Assembly (NCBI RefSeq): GCF_000832305.1
Contig: NZ_CP010537.1
Span: forward strand, 868,001 to 932,000
DNA length: 64,000 bases
From: Cupriavidus basilensis
Lineage (GTDB): Bacteria > Pseudomonadota > Gammaproteobacteria > Burkholderiales > Burkholderiaceae
Direction of reading: 5' to 3'
In this document: in pieces, positions 17,851 through 27,401 of the stretch
Layout of the letters: each line of letters begins with the position of its first letter
How positions within the stretch are numbered: position 1 is the stretch's first letter
Made by a program: the position numbers and the translations under genes
The notes under the pieces: model-generated
Seen by the model: the letters and a program-made list of their open reading frames with translations, nothing else
Told to the model about the DNA's origin: nothing
Databases searched by the model: none

Positions 17851-18942
17851 TTAGAAGATATGTTTGATTCCGACCATGCTGCCAAACTGGGACCCACCCG
17901 GCTTAGGGCTGGAGTTTGGTGCACCGGTGCTGACAGACGTGGCAAGCTGCCCTTCATTTTTAATATGGCCTACTGTGACATAAACAGAAGAGCGCTTGGA
18001 AAGCGCGTAGGACCCACGCAACGCGTACAGGATTGCCTTGTCTCCACTGTTGTGGAACTTGAGATAGTAGACCTGCCCCGCCAGCGTGAGTGCCGGTGTG
18101 ACATCGTAGGCGGCGCCGGCATACCATAGTTCACTGCGTGGCGTAGTGCTGCCGTCATTGTCGCGGCGAATCACCCCCACCCCGAGCTTGGCTTGCGATA
18201 GAAGGACATATCCGCTGACCAGGAGGCGGTCGTCAGTCAAATTCTTGCTAGTAAGGCCGGCAAATGCCCCGGGACCACCGCGCAGAGAATCATAGCTGGC
18301 AGCGACGCCCCACCAACTGGACTCGTACTGAATCAGAGTCGACCACTCGCGGCAAGCCGACTTGCTGGCAGCAGCCTCACCCGCGCAGTTCGTGCCGGCC
18401 GGGCTTGGACCAGCATTGACTGTGTCACGGCCGAAGCTGTAGGTTGCACCGACGGTCAGTCCCCCAAATTTTCCCTTGTATGCCAATGCGTTGTCCGCAC
18501 GAGTATTGGGAATGTAGCTGTCCAGCGCGCCGGTGCCATAGATATTGGGGCCAAGAATGTCAGAATCCAGGTTCGCCCAGAACATCATCGTGTATTGTCT
18601 TCCGAGCGATAGTTGTCCCCACTGCCCGGATAATCCCACCAGCGCCTGCCTGCCGAAGAGTCGCCCACCTTGATTAGCGGTACCAGAATCCGGAGCAAAA
18701 CCCGACTCGAGGACAAAGATGCTCTTCAGACCGCCACCCAAATCCTCGGAACCTCGTAGACCCCACCGCGAAGGCACCATTGCAGTCAGTGCAGGCATGC
18801 GCACCAGACTATCGCCGGCTGGACCGACGTTATTCACATATTCGACACCAGTGTCGATCACGCCATATATTGTGACGGACTGGGACCAGGCAAGCATGGG
18901 GGCTGTGGCAAACAATGCTGCAGCCAGTCTTCGATAACTCAT
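17851..18942 (-). CDS. General-diffusion outer-membrane porin (Burkholderia type)
   Basis: 363 residues from the ATG at 18942, which follows AAGGAGGAG; a longer in-frame start at 19071 is not supported. The signal peptide ends at AWSQS, and the mature chain begins SVTIYGVIDTGVEYV, typical of trimeric porins of the Burkholderiaceae, with the SRWGLRGSEDLGGGL and GRQALVGL repeats and a C-terminal Phe (KHIF) needed for barrel assembly. It transports small hydrophilic solutes without strong specificity. It is monocistronic, beside a broken transporter and the DAPG-hydrolase-like gene, so it may once have served the same substrate. Confidence 0.92.
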   Translation of the reverse strand: MSYRRLAAALFATAPMLAWSQSVTIYGVIDTGVEYVNNVGPAGDSLVRMPALTAMVPSRWGLRGSEDLGGGLKSIFVLESGFAPDSGTANQGGRLFGRQALVGLSGQWGQLSLGRQYTMMFWANLDSDILGPNIYGTGALDSYIPNTRADNALAYKGKFGGLTVGATYSFGRDTVNAGPSPAGTNCAGEAAASKSACREWSTLIQYESSWWGVAASYDSLRGGPGAFAGLTSKNLTDDRLLVSGYVLLSQAKLGVGVIRRDNDGSTTPRSELWYAGAAYDVTPALTLAGQVYYLKFHNSGDKAILYALRGSYALSKRSSVYVTVGHIKNEGQLATSVSTGAPNSSPKPGGSQFGSMVGIKHIF

Positions 18943-19352
18943 CGTCTTCTCCTCCTTGTTGATATTTATATTTCGCTGACGATCTACGTCGTCGTTGAGG
19001 CTTAAAGAAGCCATAGTCATAGTATTGATATGACCTGCTCCACAGGTTGACGCAGATTGGCTGGAAGCCACGTCATCCCGCTTGTTGCTTAACGATTAAC
19101 CCGCTTTGCGGACAAGGTGAACGCGAGGGCGGGCTCCAATGAGGAGAATTGCTCAGAACATCCTCATTGCCACTGCCGCACGACCAGTAAGGTGCATCAC
19201 AACGCCGATGATTCCGTTATTGAAAAGGATAGGTATCCTGTAAGCCGGAATTTCGAATGAGCGTCGCTATCCAGAAACTGATTGCATAGATGCAGAGGAG
19301 AATGACGAAATCGAAAAAAAATTGCCAACAACCACACCCTCACATCCTTTAG
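18943..19352. other. Porin upstream region
   Basis: 410 bases ahead of the porin gene and behind the broken MFS gene. No gene is seen. The region should hold the porin promoter on the minus strand; a small TTAACGATTAA palindrome near 19090 is the only symmetric element I noted. Confidence 0.4.
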
Positions 19353-19706
19353 TCAATCCACAAGGCGGAAGGTGCTATGTCCGCTTTCGGCGGCGTCGGT
19401 GGCTAATATGCCTGCCACGATCTCCATCTCCCTCTGCGAAAGCAATTTCGCCTCGTTGGGCGAGTTCGCGAGTACAAGAAAGTCATGAATCCGAGTACGA
19501 CGTGGGGACCGCTTCGAGCAGAAATAGCCACTGCCACCCATAGAGACCGCTGATCTTATGGAAGTGAATCAAGATCCAGCCAGAAAGGGGCCACCTATCA
19601 CGCCAAAGAGAGCTGCCCCGAGAAAGAACAGACTCATGACACGAGCACGGCGATACGATGGGAACCAACTAGCGAGGAAAAACGCGACACCTGGATGAAG
19701 ATATCC
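19353..19706 (-). pseudogene. MFS transporter fragment (ACS/GudP-like) with two frameshifts
   Basis: Three consecutive frames give one continuous MFS sequence: HPGVAFFLASWFPSYRRARV with MSLFFLGAALFGVIGGP, then PLSGWILIHFHKISGLYGWQ with WLFLLEAVPT, then ANSPNEAKLLSQREMEIV. A missing base near the run in GGCCCC and another frame change after EAVPT break it, and both ends of the gene are absent. It matches the middle of anion:cation symporters of the sugar-acid/hydroxy-acid type (helices about 4-6). It is non-functional. Confidence 0.8.
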
Positions 19707-19871
19707 ATACGACGCATCGCACCCGAGGCTTGTCTCGGAGACTATCGTGAAAGCTATGCTGATGATCGCGGCGCCAACCCGCAGCTCTCGATCGGACGAG
19801 TGCTGTGCGTCGGGCAGGACATGCGTGCCGCGATGGACAGGGAGATCGACAATCTCGCGTACCTTTTCAGG

Positions 19872-20567
19872 CTACCACGGCAAAGGCACCACTTCTCCGT
19901 TGGCACGCTCCCCAAAATAGAGCGATGGCAGAAAGCGCGAAAGAAAGGTGAACTCCGTATAGCAATGACGCATTAGCGCCAGGCCCATGGCGTCCGTCGG
20001 GCCACTGCCCGTGGATTGGTCGTCAAGGCCCAACACGAAACGACTGCGCAATACGCATCCCCAATCGGTGTCGCGAGCAACATGAAGCATTTGACCATTG
20101 AGAGGGTCACCCGAATCATCAAGCTGCACGTGCTCGCCAAAGCCAATTCTGGCCGCAACCACCGCCGATACGTGCGCGTCGCTCAGTGCTTGCTTCAATG
20201 TTATTTGGTTAAAGATGGTTGCGGGATCATGGAACTTCAGCTTCGCGGACACCGGAGGAATCTCTGCGAGCGATTCAACCGCGTGAATGCTCGCGCCGTA
20301 ATAGTTTTCGCCCTTGCGCCACTTATCGTCCCACCCACGGTGTTCGACGTGGTCAACCGGATGCCACCATTTAATGTGTTGGGTCGTCTCGAAGAACTTG
20401 AACCACCAGTCGAACATACGCCCTTTGCAGCCGTGTAAATCTGTTCGCACGGCAACCATTAGTGCACCGCTCTCTAAACGTTGAACACCTGTTTCAATCA
20501 TCATCGGCGACGGGTCAAGAAGTGCAGAATGATCGAGCCAAGGGGTAGCGCTTCGTTTCGAATCCAT
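19872..20567 (-). CDS. DAPG/phloretin hydrolase-like protein (PhlG-type domain)
   Basis: 231 residues from the ATG at 20567 (GGAG seven bases upstream). The sequence FDWWFKFFETTQHIKWWHP followed by HVEHRGW and the later VVAARIGFGEHVQ, HCYTEFTFLSRFLP recalls the DAPG-hydrolase fold, whose members (PhlG, phloretin hydrolase) use a metal held by His and Glu residues to split a C-C bond in acylated phloroglucinols. The candidate ligands here are His and Glu in the HP, HVEH, FGEH and RHCYTEF patches. It is divergent from a TetR gene with a clear operator between them. Family assignment is by pattern, so moderately confident; the substrate is unknown. Confidence 0.72.
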   Translation of the reverse strand: MDSKRSATPWLDHSALLDPSPMMIETGVQRLESGALMVAVRTDLHGCKGRMFDWWFKFFETTQHIKWWHPVDHVEHRGWDDKWRKGENYYGASIHAVESLAEIPPVSAKLKFHDPATIFNQITLKQALSDAHVSAVVAARIGFGEHVQLDDSGDPLNGQMLHVARDTDWGCVLRSRFVLGLDDQSTGSGPTDAMGLALMRHCYTEFTFLSRFLPSLYFGERANGEVVPLPW

Positions 20568-20603
20568 GTGTGTACTCCATAGACGGGGTAGGGTGAGTAT
20601 ATA

Positions 20604-20622
20604 GGAAACGTTCACCGTTTCC
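20604..20622. promoter_or_regulatory. TetR operator between divergent hydrolase and tetR genes
   Basis: A perfect inverted repeat GGAAACG-N5-CGTTTCC in the 99-base gap between the divergent starts at 20567 and 20667. Length, symmetry and location fit a TetR dimer site that would repress both promoters. Inference from position. Confidence 0.68.
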
Positions 20623-20666
20623 AACTGTGATGCATACTCTCGGCTATCGTTTTTTGAGGGGTAAAG

Positions 20667-21308
20667 ATGACCGTCGAAGCGCGACGCGGGCGAGGTCGGC
20701 CTGCGCAACGAGACGAGGAAATTCGGCAGCTTGTGGTTCGAAGCGCGATGCAGCTATTGTTGGACGTCGGGTACGAATCGACGACGATGGAAGCGATTGC
20801 TGCGCATGCAGGCGTGGCGAAGAAGACCGCCTACCGATTCGGCGCAAATCGCGATGAGTTGATTGGACTGGCTGTGCGCGAGTGGACAGACTTGTACGCG
20901 CCAGCACTATTCATCCGACCGGACTCGGTGCAGGACGTACCTCGAGTGCTGCGAGACATCCTGGAGAGCATTTGTGCGCACGTGTTGTCGGACTCTGCGG
21001 TGAGGATGTTCCGCTTGCTGACTACTGAGTTTCCTGGAAAGGACTCGCTACTCATCCAATATCAACGCAATGGTGTCGAGCGCGGTCGGAGGATGCTCGC
21101 GGACTGGCTTGCGGTGCAACACGAAAGGCGGCTAGTACATGTGCCCGACGCAGTCATGCTGGCAGAGCTACTACTTTCGATGGCAGTTGCGGAGCCGTTG
21201 CGTCAGATCGCGCTCGGCGTTCAACCGCCGCTGCCGGTTGGCAGCGTTAAGGCCCATCTCGACGGTTGCCTTTCCTTGATATTGCCGCTAATCCAACGGA
21301 AAAGGTGA
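20667..21308 (+). CDS. TetR-family regulator of the DAPG-hydrolase-like gene
   Basis: 213 residues. A basic N-terminal arm (VEARRGRGRPAQRDEEIR) precedes the TetR helix-turn-helix with IAAHAGVAKKTAYRFGANRD (about 38-58), then a helical ligand domain with a TetR_C-type end (LLLSMAVAEPLRQIALGVQ). It is transcribed away from the hydrolase gene at 19872 and probably represses it and itself through the palindrome at 20604-20622, released by the aromatic substrate or a relative. Confidence 0.9.
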   Translation: MTVEARRGRGRPAQRDEEIRQLVVRSAMQLLLDVGYESTTMEAIAAHAGVAKKTAYRFGANRDELIGLAVREWTDLYAPALFIRPDSVQDVPRVLRDILESICAHVLSDSAVRMFRLLTTEFPGKDSLLIQYQRNGVERGRRMLADWLAVQHERRLVHVPDAVMLAELLLSMAVAEPLRQIALGVQPPLPVGSVKAHLDGCLSLILPLIQRKR

Positions 21309-21314
21309 TGGGGG

Positions 21315-21362
21315 CTTGGGGTCGGAAATTGTCCGCTGCGGGGGGGAAGCTCCGACCCCAAG
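21315..21362. terminator. Inverted repeat after tetR
   Basis: Two perfect 12-base arms (21315-21326 and 21351-21362, CTTGGGGTCGGA and its complement) flank a 24-base loop, six bases after the tetR stop. A long-looped hairpin at this place could end the transcript; there is no T tract. The remaining bases to 21559 show nothing. Confidence 0.45.
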
Positions 21363-21559
21363 GATATTCAGGTAGTCCCAAAAACGGCGAGTCCGGATCT
21401 TCCGCCCTCCCAAGCTGAAAGGCGGTTCATCGGCTTTTCCGGAGATACAGACGGCCGCTATCTCGTCGCTACTGCTACTTGCGCGTCACAAAGCAATGAG
21501 CAGAACGGTGGTTTAAACTGTAGAGGCGCCTGCGGTGTCCGGGTTATCCTGAAGCCTGC

Positions 21560-22040
21560 TCACGCGGGCGCTACGTCGTATCGGCAGGCAATGCGCAGGA
21601 GCAGCGCGTCCATCTCTTGCAGGATCGGCCGGTAGTCGTCCACACGCCGTACCAAGGCCGAGGGCATGGCTGGAAGGTCGATCTCGACAAAGGCCATCTG
21701 AGGGGTCGCGCAGTAGCTGGCGGCCCGTTTGGTCAGCATGAGCAGGCCCTGCTTTGTGCAAACCACGGAGATGGCTTCGCGGATCGTGCGTATCACGGGA
21801 CCACCACCGATCTGCTTGCCTTGCGGGGTGTGGCGCGGGAAATGATAGTCCTGCCATTCATGGTTGACCGATCCCGGCACCATGCGCACGAGCCGCTCCA
21901 TCGCGCCGGCATTCTCCCATGCGAACTGGTTTGACTAGGCATTGGCGGAGGGCAGTGCCAAATGCTGCACTGCGGCAGTCTTGCCAAGCGCAGGGATTGC
22001 GCCTCTAATGAGTTCGTGGCGGCCAAAGGCAGTCAGGTGA
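21560..22040 (-). pseudogene. LysR substrate-binding-domain relic with nonsense codon
   Basis: Reading the minus strand gives the C-terminal half of a LysR effector domain: HLTAFGRHELIRGAIPALG, then LALPSANA, a TAG where Trp is expected, then SNQFAWENAGAMERLVRMVP and TRKQGLLMLT-type core (CTKQGLLMLTKRAASYYC-like) to a normal C-terminus. The DNA-binding domain is absent and the frame is broken, so it is a dead remnant. It abuts the start of the cyclase gene at 22045. Confidence 0.75.
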
Positions 22041-22044
22041 CGAG

Positions 22045-25000
22045 ATGCGCTGCACTAATTGCCAGTTCGAGAACCCCGCAGGCACCAGGTTCTGTGAGGA
22101 GTGTGGGCAAAGGCTTGCACTGATCTGCGCGCAATGCGGCCACGCGTCCAGCCCCGCCGCGAAATTCTGCGGGGCGTGCGGCGTGCTGCTGGCGAACCCG
22201 GCTTCCGCCTCGCCGCCGCGTCCGCTACCTGCGCCAATCCTCTACACGCCACCGCACCTGGCCGACCGGATCCGTGCCGAGCGGGCCGCCATGGAGGTAA
22301 AGGGCGCGGACGCCGCCGGCGAGCGCAAGACCATCACGGCGCTATTTGCGGACATGGCCGGCTCGACGGCGTTGATCCAGGACCTGGATCCCGAGGAAGC
22401 CCGCAACCTGATCGACCCGGTGGTCGCGCTGATGATGGAAGCCGTGCATCACTACGAGGGCTACGTGGCCAAGTCGCTCGGCGACGGCATCCTGGCGCTG
22501 TTCGGCGCACCGATCGCCCACGAGGACCATGCGCTGCGCGCCCTCTTTGCGGCCCTGCGGATGCAACAAGCCATGCGTGCGCACAGTGACAAGGTGCGCC
22601 TGGAGCAGGGCATCCCGCTGCAGATCCGGGTCGGCGTGCATACCGGGGAAGTGGTGGTCCGTTCGATCCGCAAGGACGACTTGCGCACCGACTATGATCC
22701 GGTCGGCCACACGATCCACATCGCCGCCCGCATGGAGGGCGTCGCGACGCCGTCCTCTATCCTGGTCAGCGAATCGACCCATCGGCTGGCCGAGGGGTAC
22801 TTCGAATTCAAGCCCTTGGGAAGAACGCAGATCAAGGGGCTGCGCGAACCGCTCGCAGTGTATGAGGTGCTCGGCCTGGGGGCACTCCGCACGCGCTTGC
22901 AGGTGGGCGCGCACCGGGGCCTGGCCCGATTTGTCGGCCGCGAGGCCGAACTCGAGCGCCTCGGGGAGGCGCTGACCCTGGCTAGGGGCGGGCATGGGCA
23001 GATCGTCGGCGTGGTGGGCGAGGCGGGCGTTGGCAAATCGCGCCTGTTCCACGAGTTCAAGGCTCGCGCGCAGCAAGGCTGCATGGTGCTTGAAACCTTC
23101 TCGGTGTCGCATGGCACGGCATTCCCCTACTTGCCGCTGATCGACCTGCTGCGGAACTATTTCCAGATCACGGCGCAGGATGACGAACGCCGCTATCGCG
23201 AGAAGGCGACCGGTCGGCTGCTGATCCTGGATCGCACCCTCGAGGTGCATTTGCCTTACCTGCTGTACCTGCTCGGCTTTATCGAACCCGGTTCGGCGCT
23301 GCCCACGATGGACCCGGCCATCCGGCGCCAGCGCACGTTTGAGGCGATGGTCCGGCTGCTGGTGCGCGAGAGCCAGAATCAGACGCTGATGGTGCTGTTC
23401 GAAGACCTGCAATGGCTCGACAGTGAAACGGAAGCGTTCCTCAATGTTCTCATCGACGCTGTGCCGGGCGCCCGGATCCTTCTGCTCGTCAACTATCGCC
23501 CCGAGTATCGGCATGACTGGGACCGCTTCTCCTGCTATACCCGGTTGCAACTGGAACCGCTCGGGCAGGCCGAAGCTGAAGGTCTGCTGTCGGCCCTGCT
23601 GGGCGACGATGCCTCCCTGGTGCCGCTAAAGCAGCTGATCATGTCCAAGACCGAGGGGAACCCGTTCTTCATGGAGGAAGTGGTCCAGACCCTGGCCGAG
23701 GAGAACGCTTTGCTCGGCCAGCCCGGAAACTACCGGATCGATAAGGCCCCGTTGGCGCTTCATATCCCAACGACCGTACAGGGGGTGCTGGCGGCTCGTA
23801 TCGACCGCTTGGAGGTCCCGCAGAAGGAACTGCTGCAGACGCTGGCGGTCATCGGCACGGAGTTCCCCTCCAGTCTGGTCCGGCATGTCACGGGGCAGCC
23901 CGACGACGCGTTACACTCGTTGTTGGCGGACCTCCAGGCGGGGGATTTCATCTATGAGCGTCCCGCCTTTCCCGAGGTGGAGTACGCGTTCAAGCACGCG
24001 CTCACGCAGGAGGTGGCGGGCAATTCCCTGCTGTCGGGGCAGCGTAGCATCCTGCACGAGCGCACGGCCCAGGCCATCGAGGCATTGTTTCCGGAGAGGC
24101 TGAAGGAGTATTGCAGCGAGCTCGCGCACCACTACAGCCAGAGCGGCAATGTTCCGAAGGCGGTCGAATACCTGCAGCTGGCTGGAAAGCAAGCCTTGCA
24201 GCGTTCCGCTCAGCTCGAGGCGATCGGGCATCTCAGTGCGGCCCTTGAATTGCTCAAGACGCTGCCCGAGACCCCGGAACGCCTGCGCGAGGAACTCTCG
24301 CTGCTGCTGGTCCTCGGTCCGGCATGGATGGCCGCGCGAGGCTATGGGGCGCCGGAGGTGGAGGCGACCTACACACGGGCGTCGGCGTTGAGCGAACAGG
24401 GCGGCGACACCCCGCAATGCTTCTCCGCACAACTTGGCCTATGGTCATTTTATTTGTTGCGCTCCCAACTCAGAACGGCGCAAGCCGTGGCGGAACGGCT
24501 GCTCTGCCTCGCGCAGGACGCGCAAGACCCGGAACAGCTCGCCGAGGCGCATCGTGTGCTCGGCGCGACCGTGTTCCGGCTGGGCCAGATCAGCCAGGCC
24601 CGTTCTCATATGGAGCAGGCACTGGCATTGCACCGCCCCGACCGCCAGTCATACGGTCATTTTCTACGCTATGCGCGAAATCCAGCTGTCCACATGCGGA
24701 GCACCCTGAGTTGGATCCTCTGGTACCTGGGCTTGCCGGATCAGTCCCTAAACCGCTGCGAAGAGGCACTGGCGCTGGCCAGGAAGGCTTCCGATCCGTT
24801 CGCCCTTGCCCTGAGCCTGATCTTCGCGGCCGAACTGCATCAGCGCCGGTGCGAGCTGGAGCCGGCGCTGGAGTACGCAAATGCCGCGCTCGCACTTTCG
24901 AGCGAACAGGGGTTCCCGCATTACCTTGCGTGGGCAACGATCCTGCGCGGCTGGGCGCTCGCCAGGCAAGGTAACAGCGAGGAGGGAATCGCACTGATAC

Positions 25001-25467
25001 ACCAAGGACTTCGCGCCCACGAAGCGACCGGGGCCGCACTGGGACGACCATCCCTCTTGGGACTGCTCGCCGATGCCTATGGACGGGCCGGGCAGCTTGA
25101 AGCCGGGCTGCGCGTGCTGGGTGACACGCTGGTGCTGGTGAGCAACACGGGCGAGTGCTTCGATGAAGCGACGCTGAATCGCCTCCAGGGAGAGTTGACG
25201 CTGCAGTTGCCAAGTGAGAATCGCAATGCGTCCGTCAAGGCCGACGACGCGCAGGTATGTTTCCAGACTGCGATCACGCTCGCCCGTCACCAAGGGGCCA
25301 AGTCCATCGAGTTGCAAGGGGTACTGAGTCTTGCGCGGCTTTGGCACCGCCAAGGCAAAAATGAGGCAGCGCGGAAAATTCTGACCGAGACTTACAATTC
25401 CTTCACGGAAGGATTTGATACCGTGGATGCGCGTCAGGCAAAAACACTGCTGGAGGACCTTTCGTAA
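22045..25467 (+). CDS. Class III nucleotide cyclase-AAA ATPase-TPR multidomain protein
   Basis: 1140 residues. Order: double zinc ribbon (Cys 3/6/17/20 and 28/31/42/45), class III adenylate/guanylate cyclase catalytic domain (about 92-275), a NACHT/AAA-type ATPase with Walker A GEAGVGKS (Lys331) and Walker B VLFEDLQWLD, then a long TPR-like helical tail to the end. The two metal Asp residues are present (Asp103, Asp147), Lys143 sits at the usual purine-selecting place, and Arg229 of the transition-state pair is kept, but the usual partner Asn is His225 (HIAAR). Such proteins are thought to couple NTP hydrolysis or ligand sensing to cyclic nucleotide output. It is monocistronic and no clear target is nearby. 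Confidence 0.93.
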   Translation: MRCTNCQFENPAGTRFCEECGQRLALICAQCGHASSPAAKFCGACGVLLANPASASPPRPLPAPILYTPPHLADRIRAERAAMEVKGADAAGERKTITALFADMAGSTALIQDLDPEEARNLIDPVVALMMEAVHHYEGYVAKSLGDGILALFGAPIAHEDHALRALFAALRMQQAMRAHSDKVRLEQGIPLQIRVGVHTGEVVVRSIRKDDLRTDYDPVGHTIHIAARMEGVATPSSILVSESTHRLAEGYFEFKPLGRTQIKGLREPLAVYEVLGLGALRTRLQVGAHRGLARFVGREAELERLGEALTLARGGHGQIVGVVGEAGVGKSRLFHEFKARAQQGCMVLETFSVSHGTAFPYLPLIDLLRNYFQITAQDDERRYREKATGRLLILDRTLEVHLPYLLYLLGFIEPGSALPTMDPAIRRQRTFEAMVRLLVRESQNQTLMVLFEDLQWLDSETEAFLNVLIDAVPGARILLLVNYRPEYRHDWDRFSCYTRLQLEPLGQAEAEGLLSALLGDDASLVPLKQLIMSKTEGNPFFMEEVVQTLAEENALLGQPGNYRIDKAPLALHIPTTVQGVLAARIDRLEVPQKELLQTLAVIGTEFPSSLVRHVTGQPDDALHSLLADLQAGDFIYERPAFPEVEYAFKHALTQEVAGNSLLSGQRSILHERTAQAIEALFPERLKEYCSELAHHYSQSGNVPKAVEYLQLAGKQALQRSAQLEAIGHLSAALELLKTLPETPERLREELSLLLVLGPAWMAARGYGAPEVEATYTRASALSEQGGDTPQCFSAQLGLWSFYLLRSQLRTAQAVAERLLCLAQDAQDPEQLAEAHRVLGATVFRLGQISQARSHMEQALALHRPDRQSYGHFLRYARNPAVHMRSTLSWILWYLGLPDQSLNRCEEALALARKASDPFALALSLIFAAELHQRRCELEPALEYANAALALSSEQGFPHYLAWATILRGWALARQGNSEEGIALIHQGLRAHEATGAALGRPSLLGLLADAYGRAGQLEAGLRVLGDTLVLVSNTGECFDEATLNRLQGELTLQLPSENRNASVKADDAQVCFQTAITLARHQGAKSIELQGVLSLARLWHRQGKNEAARKILTETYNSFTEGFDTVDARQAKTLLEDLS

Positions 25468-25627
25468 GAGCGGAGCGAGCCGGAAGGATCGGATTTCACA
25501 ATGCCGCAGCATTCTTTCCAAGTCGATACCAGACCCCGGTGAGTGGCAGGGCAAGTCACTGACTCGATAGCGTGGATGTTCGCGCCATGGCGGGCGGTGA
25601 TGCGAGTGAATTTCTTCGCGATAGTGA

Positions 25628-25993
25628 GCGCCTAGCAATCTGGCTACCGAATCGGATCAGCGAGCGATCGTAGCCGTCGTCAAGATGGCACGCGCGGTGC
25701 TTCAGGCGCGCCCGTTCGCCGCGCACAACGTCGACGAGGTGTTCCCCGGGAACGATATCCGCACCGACGACGAGATCCTTGACGTTGCGCAGCAGCGCGG
25801 GGGCACCGTGAATCATCGCTATGGCACCGCGCGGATGGGTCCGGACAGCGATTCGCAAGCGGTCGTCGACGCGTCGATCATGCCGGCACCGATTTCGGGT
25901 CCCACCAATGCATCAACGATCAGGATCGGCGAGAAGGCGGCGGACATGATCCTGCAGGACGCCGCTCGGCCACGCGTTCAGGTAGTGGGGTAG
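25628..25993 (+). pseudogene. C-terminal relic of a GMC oxidoreductase
   Basis: About 120 residues equal to the C-terminal cap of a GMC enzyme: ESDQRAIVAVVKMARAVLQA, then GTVNHRYGTARMG with the active-site His, then SGPTNASTIRIGEKAADMIL. A stop lies just before 25628, and there is no FAD-binding half, so it is a fragment. It is unlike the intact GMC protein at 9139 in detail and marks the start of a decayed stretch. Confidence 0.82.
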
Positions 25994-26256
25994 TGGAATA
26001 TCCGTCGAAGCATCGTGGCGCAACCGACACGTTGGATTGGGCTTCGCCTGCGGGGCGCCGCGGAAGTATTAATCGCCAAGAGAAAAAGCCAGCCGACCAC
26101 GAAGCTCGCAGGCGAGGGCGCCGTCCGCGATGTCCCGTCGCGTTGATGTGATCGCAGACTCGGATGAAAATTTCACCATCGTGAAATTAAAAATGCGGGC
26201 TTCCGGCTGGCTTGCCGTCGTCGAGACAAAGCTGGCGGGCCCTACGCCTTGTGCGT

Positions 26257-26490
26257 TCAGCCAATCCGATGCCGCTCCTGGGTTGCCTCATGTTTCACAT
26301 CGACTTCGGTGTGCAGGCAGATGCTGGTCGTGGCGATGGAGGCGTGACCGAAGTTGTCGCGCACATGGCGCAAGTCCACCGGGCGGTCGCCGATGTGCGA
26401 GCCGGCTGTATGCCGCAGCCAGTGCGCCGACTCGCTGGCGAGTACCTCGGCCTGCGCCTGCCACTCGGGCCCGCGCGCCGTTGGTGGTCC
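26257..26490 (-). pseudogene. Tyrosine recombinase (phage-type integrase) C-terminal relic
   Basis: The minus strand encodes ASESAHWLRHTAGSHIGDR, then VDLRHVRDNFGHASIATTSI and a tail to a stop at 26257. It contains the HxxR (HWLR) and His (GHAS) catalytic motifs of a tyrosine recombinase, but the nucleophilic Tyr expected after TTSI is Cys (TGC at 26317-26319). The N-terminal and Arg-I regions are missing. It is a dead integrase end, evidence of a past mobile element here. Confidence 0.8.
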
Positions 26491-26632
26491 GTTACCAGCG
26501 AGACACGGTCTTGCGCCGAATGGCGCCCGCCAGCTGCAAATGCTTTATGCTGCGTCCGGCGCCGCCACCAGCGCCATCAGCGGCGCCATGCATGGGCTGG
26601 CCGCCGCCAGCGCGCGCTGTTCGTCGAGGATG

Positions 26633-27385
26633 TTAGCGGGCGTTATCGATGCTGCGATCGATCAACTGCGCCAACCCCTTGCGACCGAGCAGGTGCAGGT
26701 TTGCGTAGAGCATGACTGCCGCAGCGCCCCGCGATCCCTCGAGCGTATGGCGCCCCAGGTCCACCGAGCCCTTGCGCACAATATAGTTTGCATGCTGGAT
26801 GATTTCCTGCGTCCACGCCGGGCTCCGGAACAGCACCATGCCGGCGCCCATCGGCACGTAGAACTGCTTGTGCGCATCGATGACGACGGAATCGGCACGC
26901 TCGATGCCCGCGAAGCGCCAGCGCTCGCGCTCCGACAGTAGCGTTGCGCCGCCTCAAGCGGCATCCACGTGGAAATGGCAGCCGGCCTCCTGGGCCACAT
27001 CCGCGATCGCGTCGAGCGGATCGACCGCGCCCGTCTCCGTCGTCCCCGCTATGCCGACGATTGCCATCGGCCGGATGTTGCGCCGCTGCAGGTCACGCAG
27101 GGTGTCGCGCAGCAGGTCGATGCGCATGCGCCCGTCCGCATCGACCGCGACCGGTACAAGATTGTCGCGCCCGATGCCAAGGACATCGGCCGCTTTTCGC
27201 AACGAGTAGTGGCCGCGCTCCGAGACGACGATCGCGAGCCCGTCATGGCCGTAGTGCCGCAGCGCGGCTACCATTCCGGCACGATGGATGCCGGCGAAGC
27301 CACCACGCGCGCCCAGTAGGTTGTTGCGGCTCGCCCATAGCGCGGTGAGATCGGCTTCACGGCCTGATGTGCGCATGTAGGCCAC
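26633..27385 (-). pseudogene. PLP-dependent (group II) decarboxylase relic with nonsense codon
   Basis: The minus strand gives the core of an aromatic-amino-acid/glutamate-type decarboxylase: READLTALWASRNNLLG, AIVGIAGTTETGAVDPLDAI, HFHVDAA, then TGA at 26954 where Trp is normal, then GGATLLSERERWRF and DAHKQFYVPMGAGM, whose Lys would bind pyridoxal phosphate. Both ends of the gene are gone; the 3' side runs into the integrase relic. The joined remnants suggest an old deletion. Confidence 0.82.
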
Positions 27386-27401
27386 CTATCCCCGCGCGGA
27401 T

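Noticed and set aside
19695..19976. 93-codon plus-strand frame between the MFS remnant and the DAPG-hydrolase-like gene
   Set aside because: No ribosome site; its end overlaps the hydrolase gene; no family pattern could be supported.
22342..23550. 402-codon minus-strand frame
   Set aside because: It overlaps the cyclase-ATPase gene completely, whose domains are certain; the frame is a GC shadow.
25994..26256. Possible gene between GMC and integrase remnants
   Set aside because: No frame of meaningful length or pattern on either strand.
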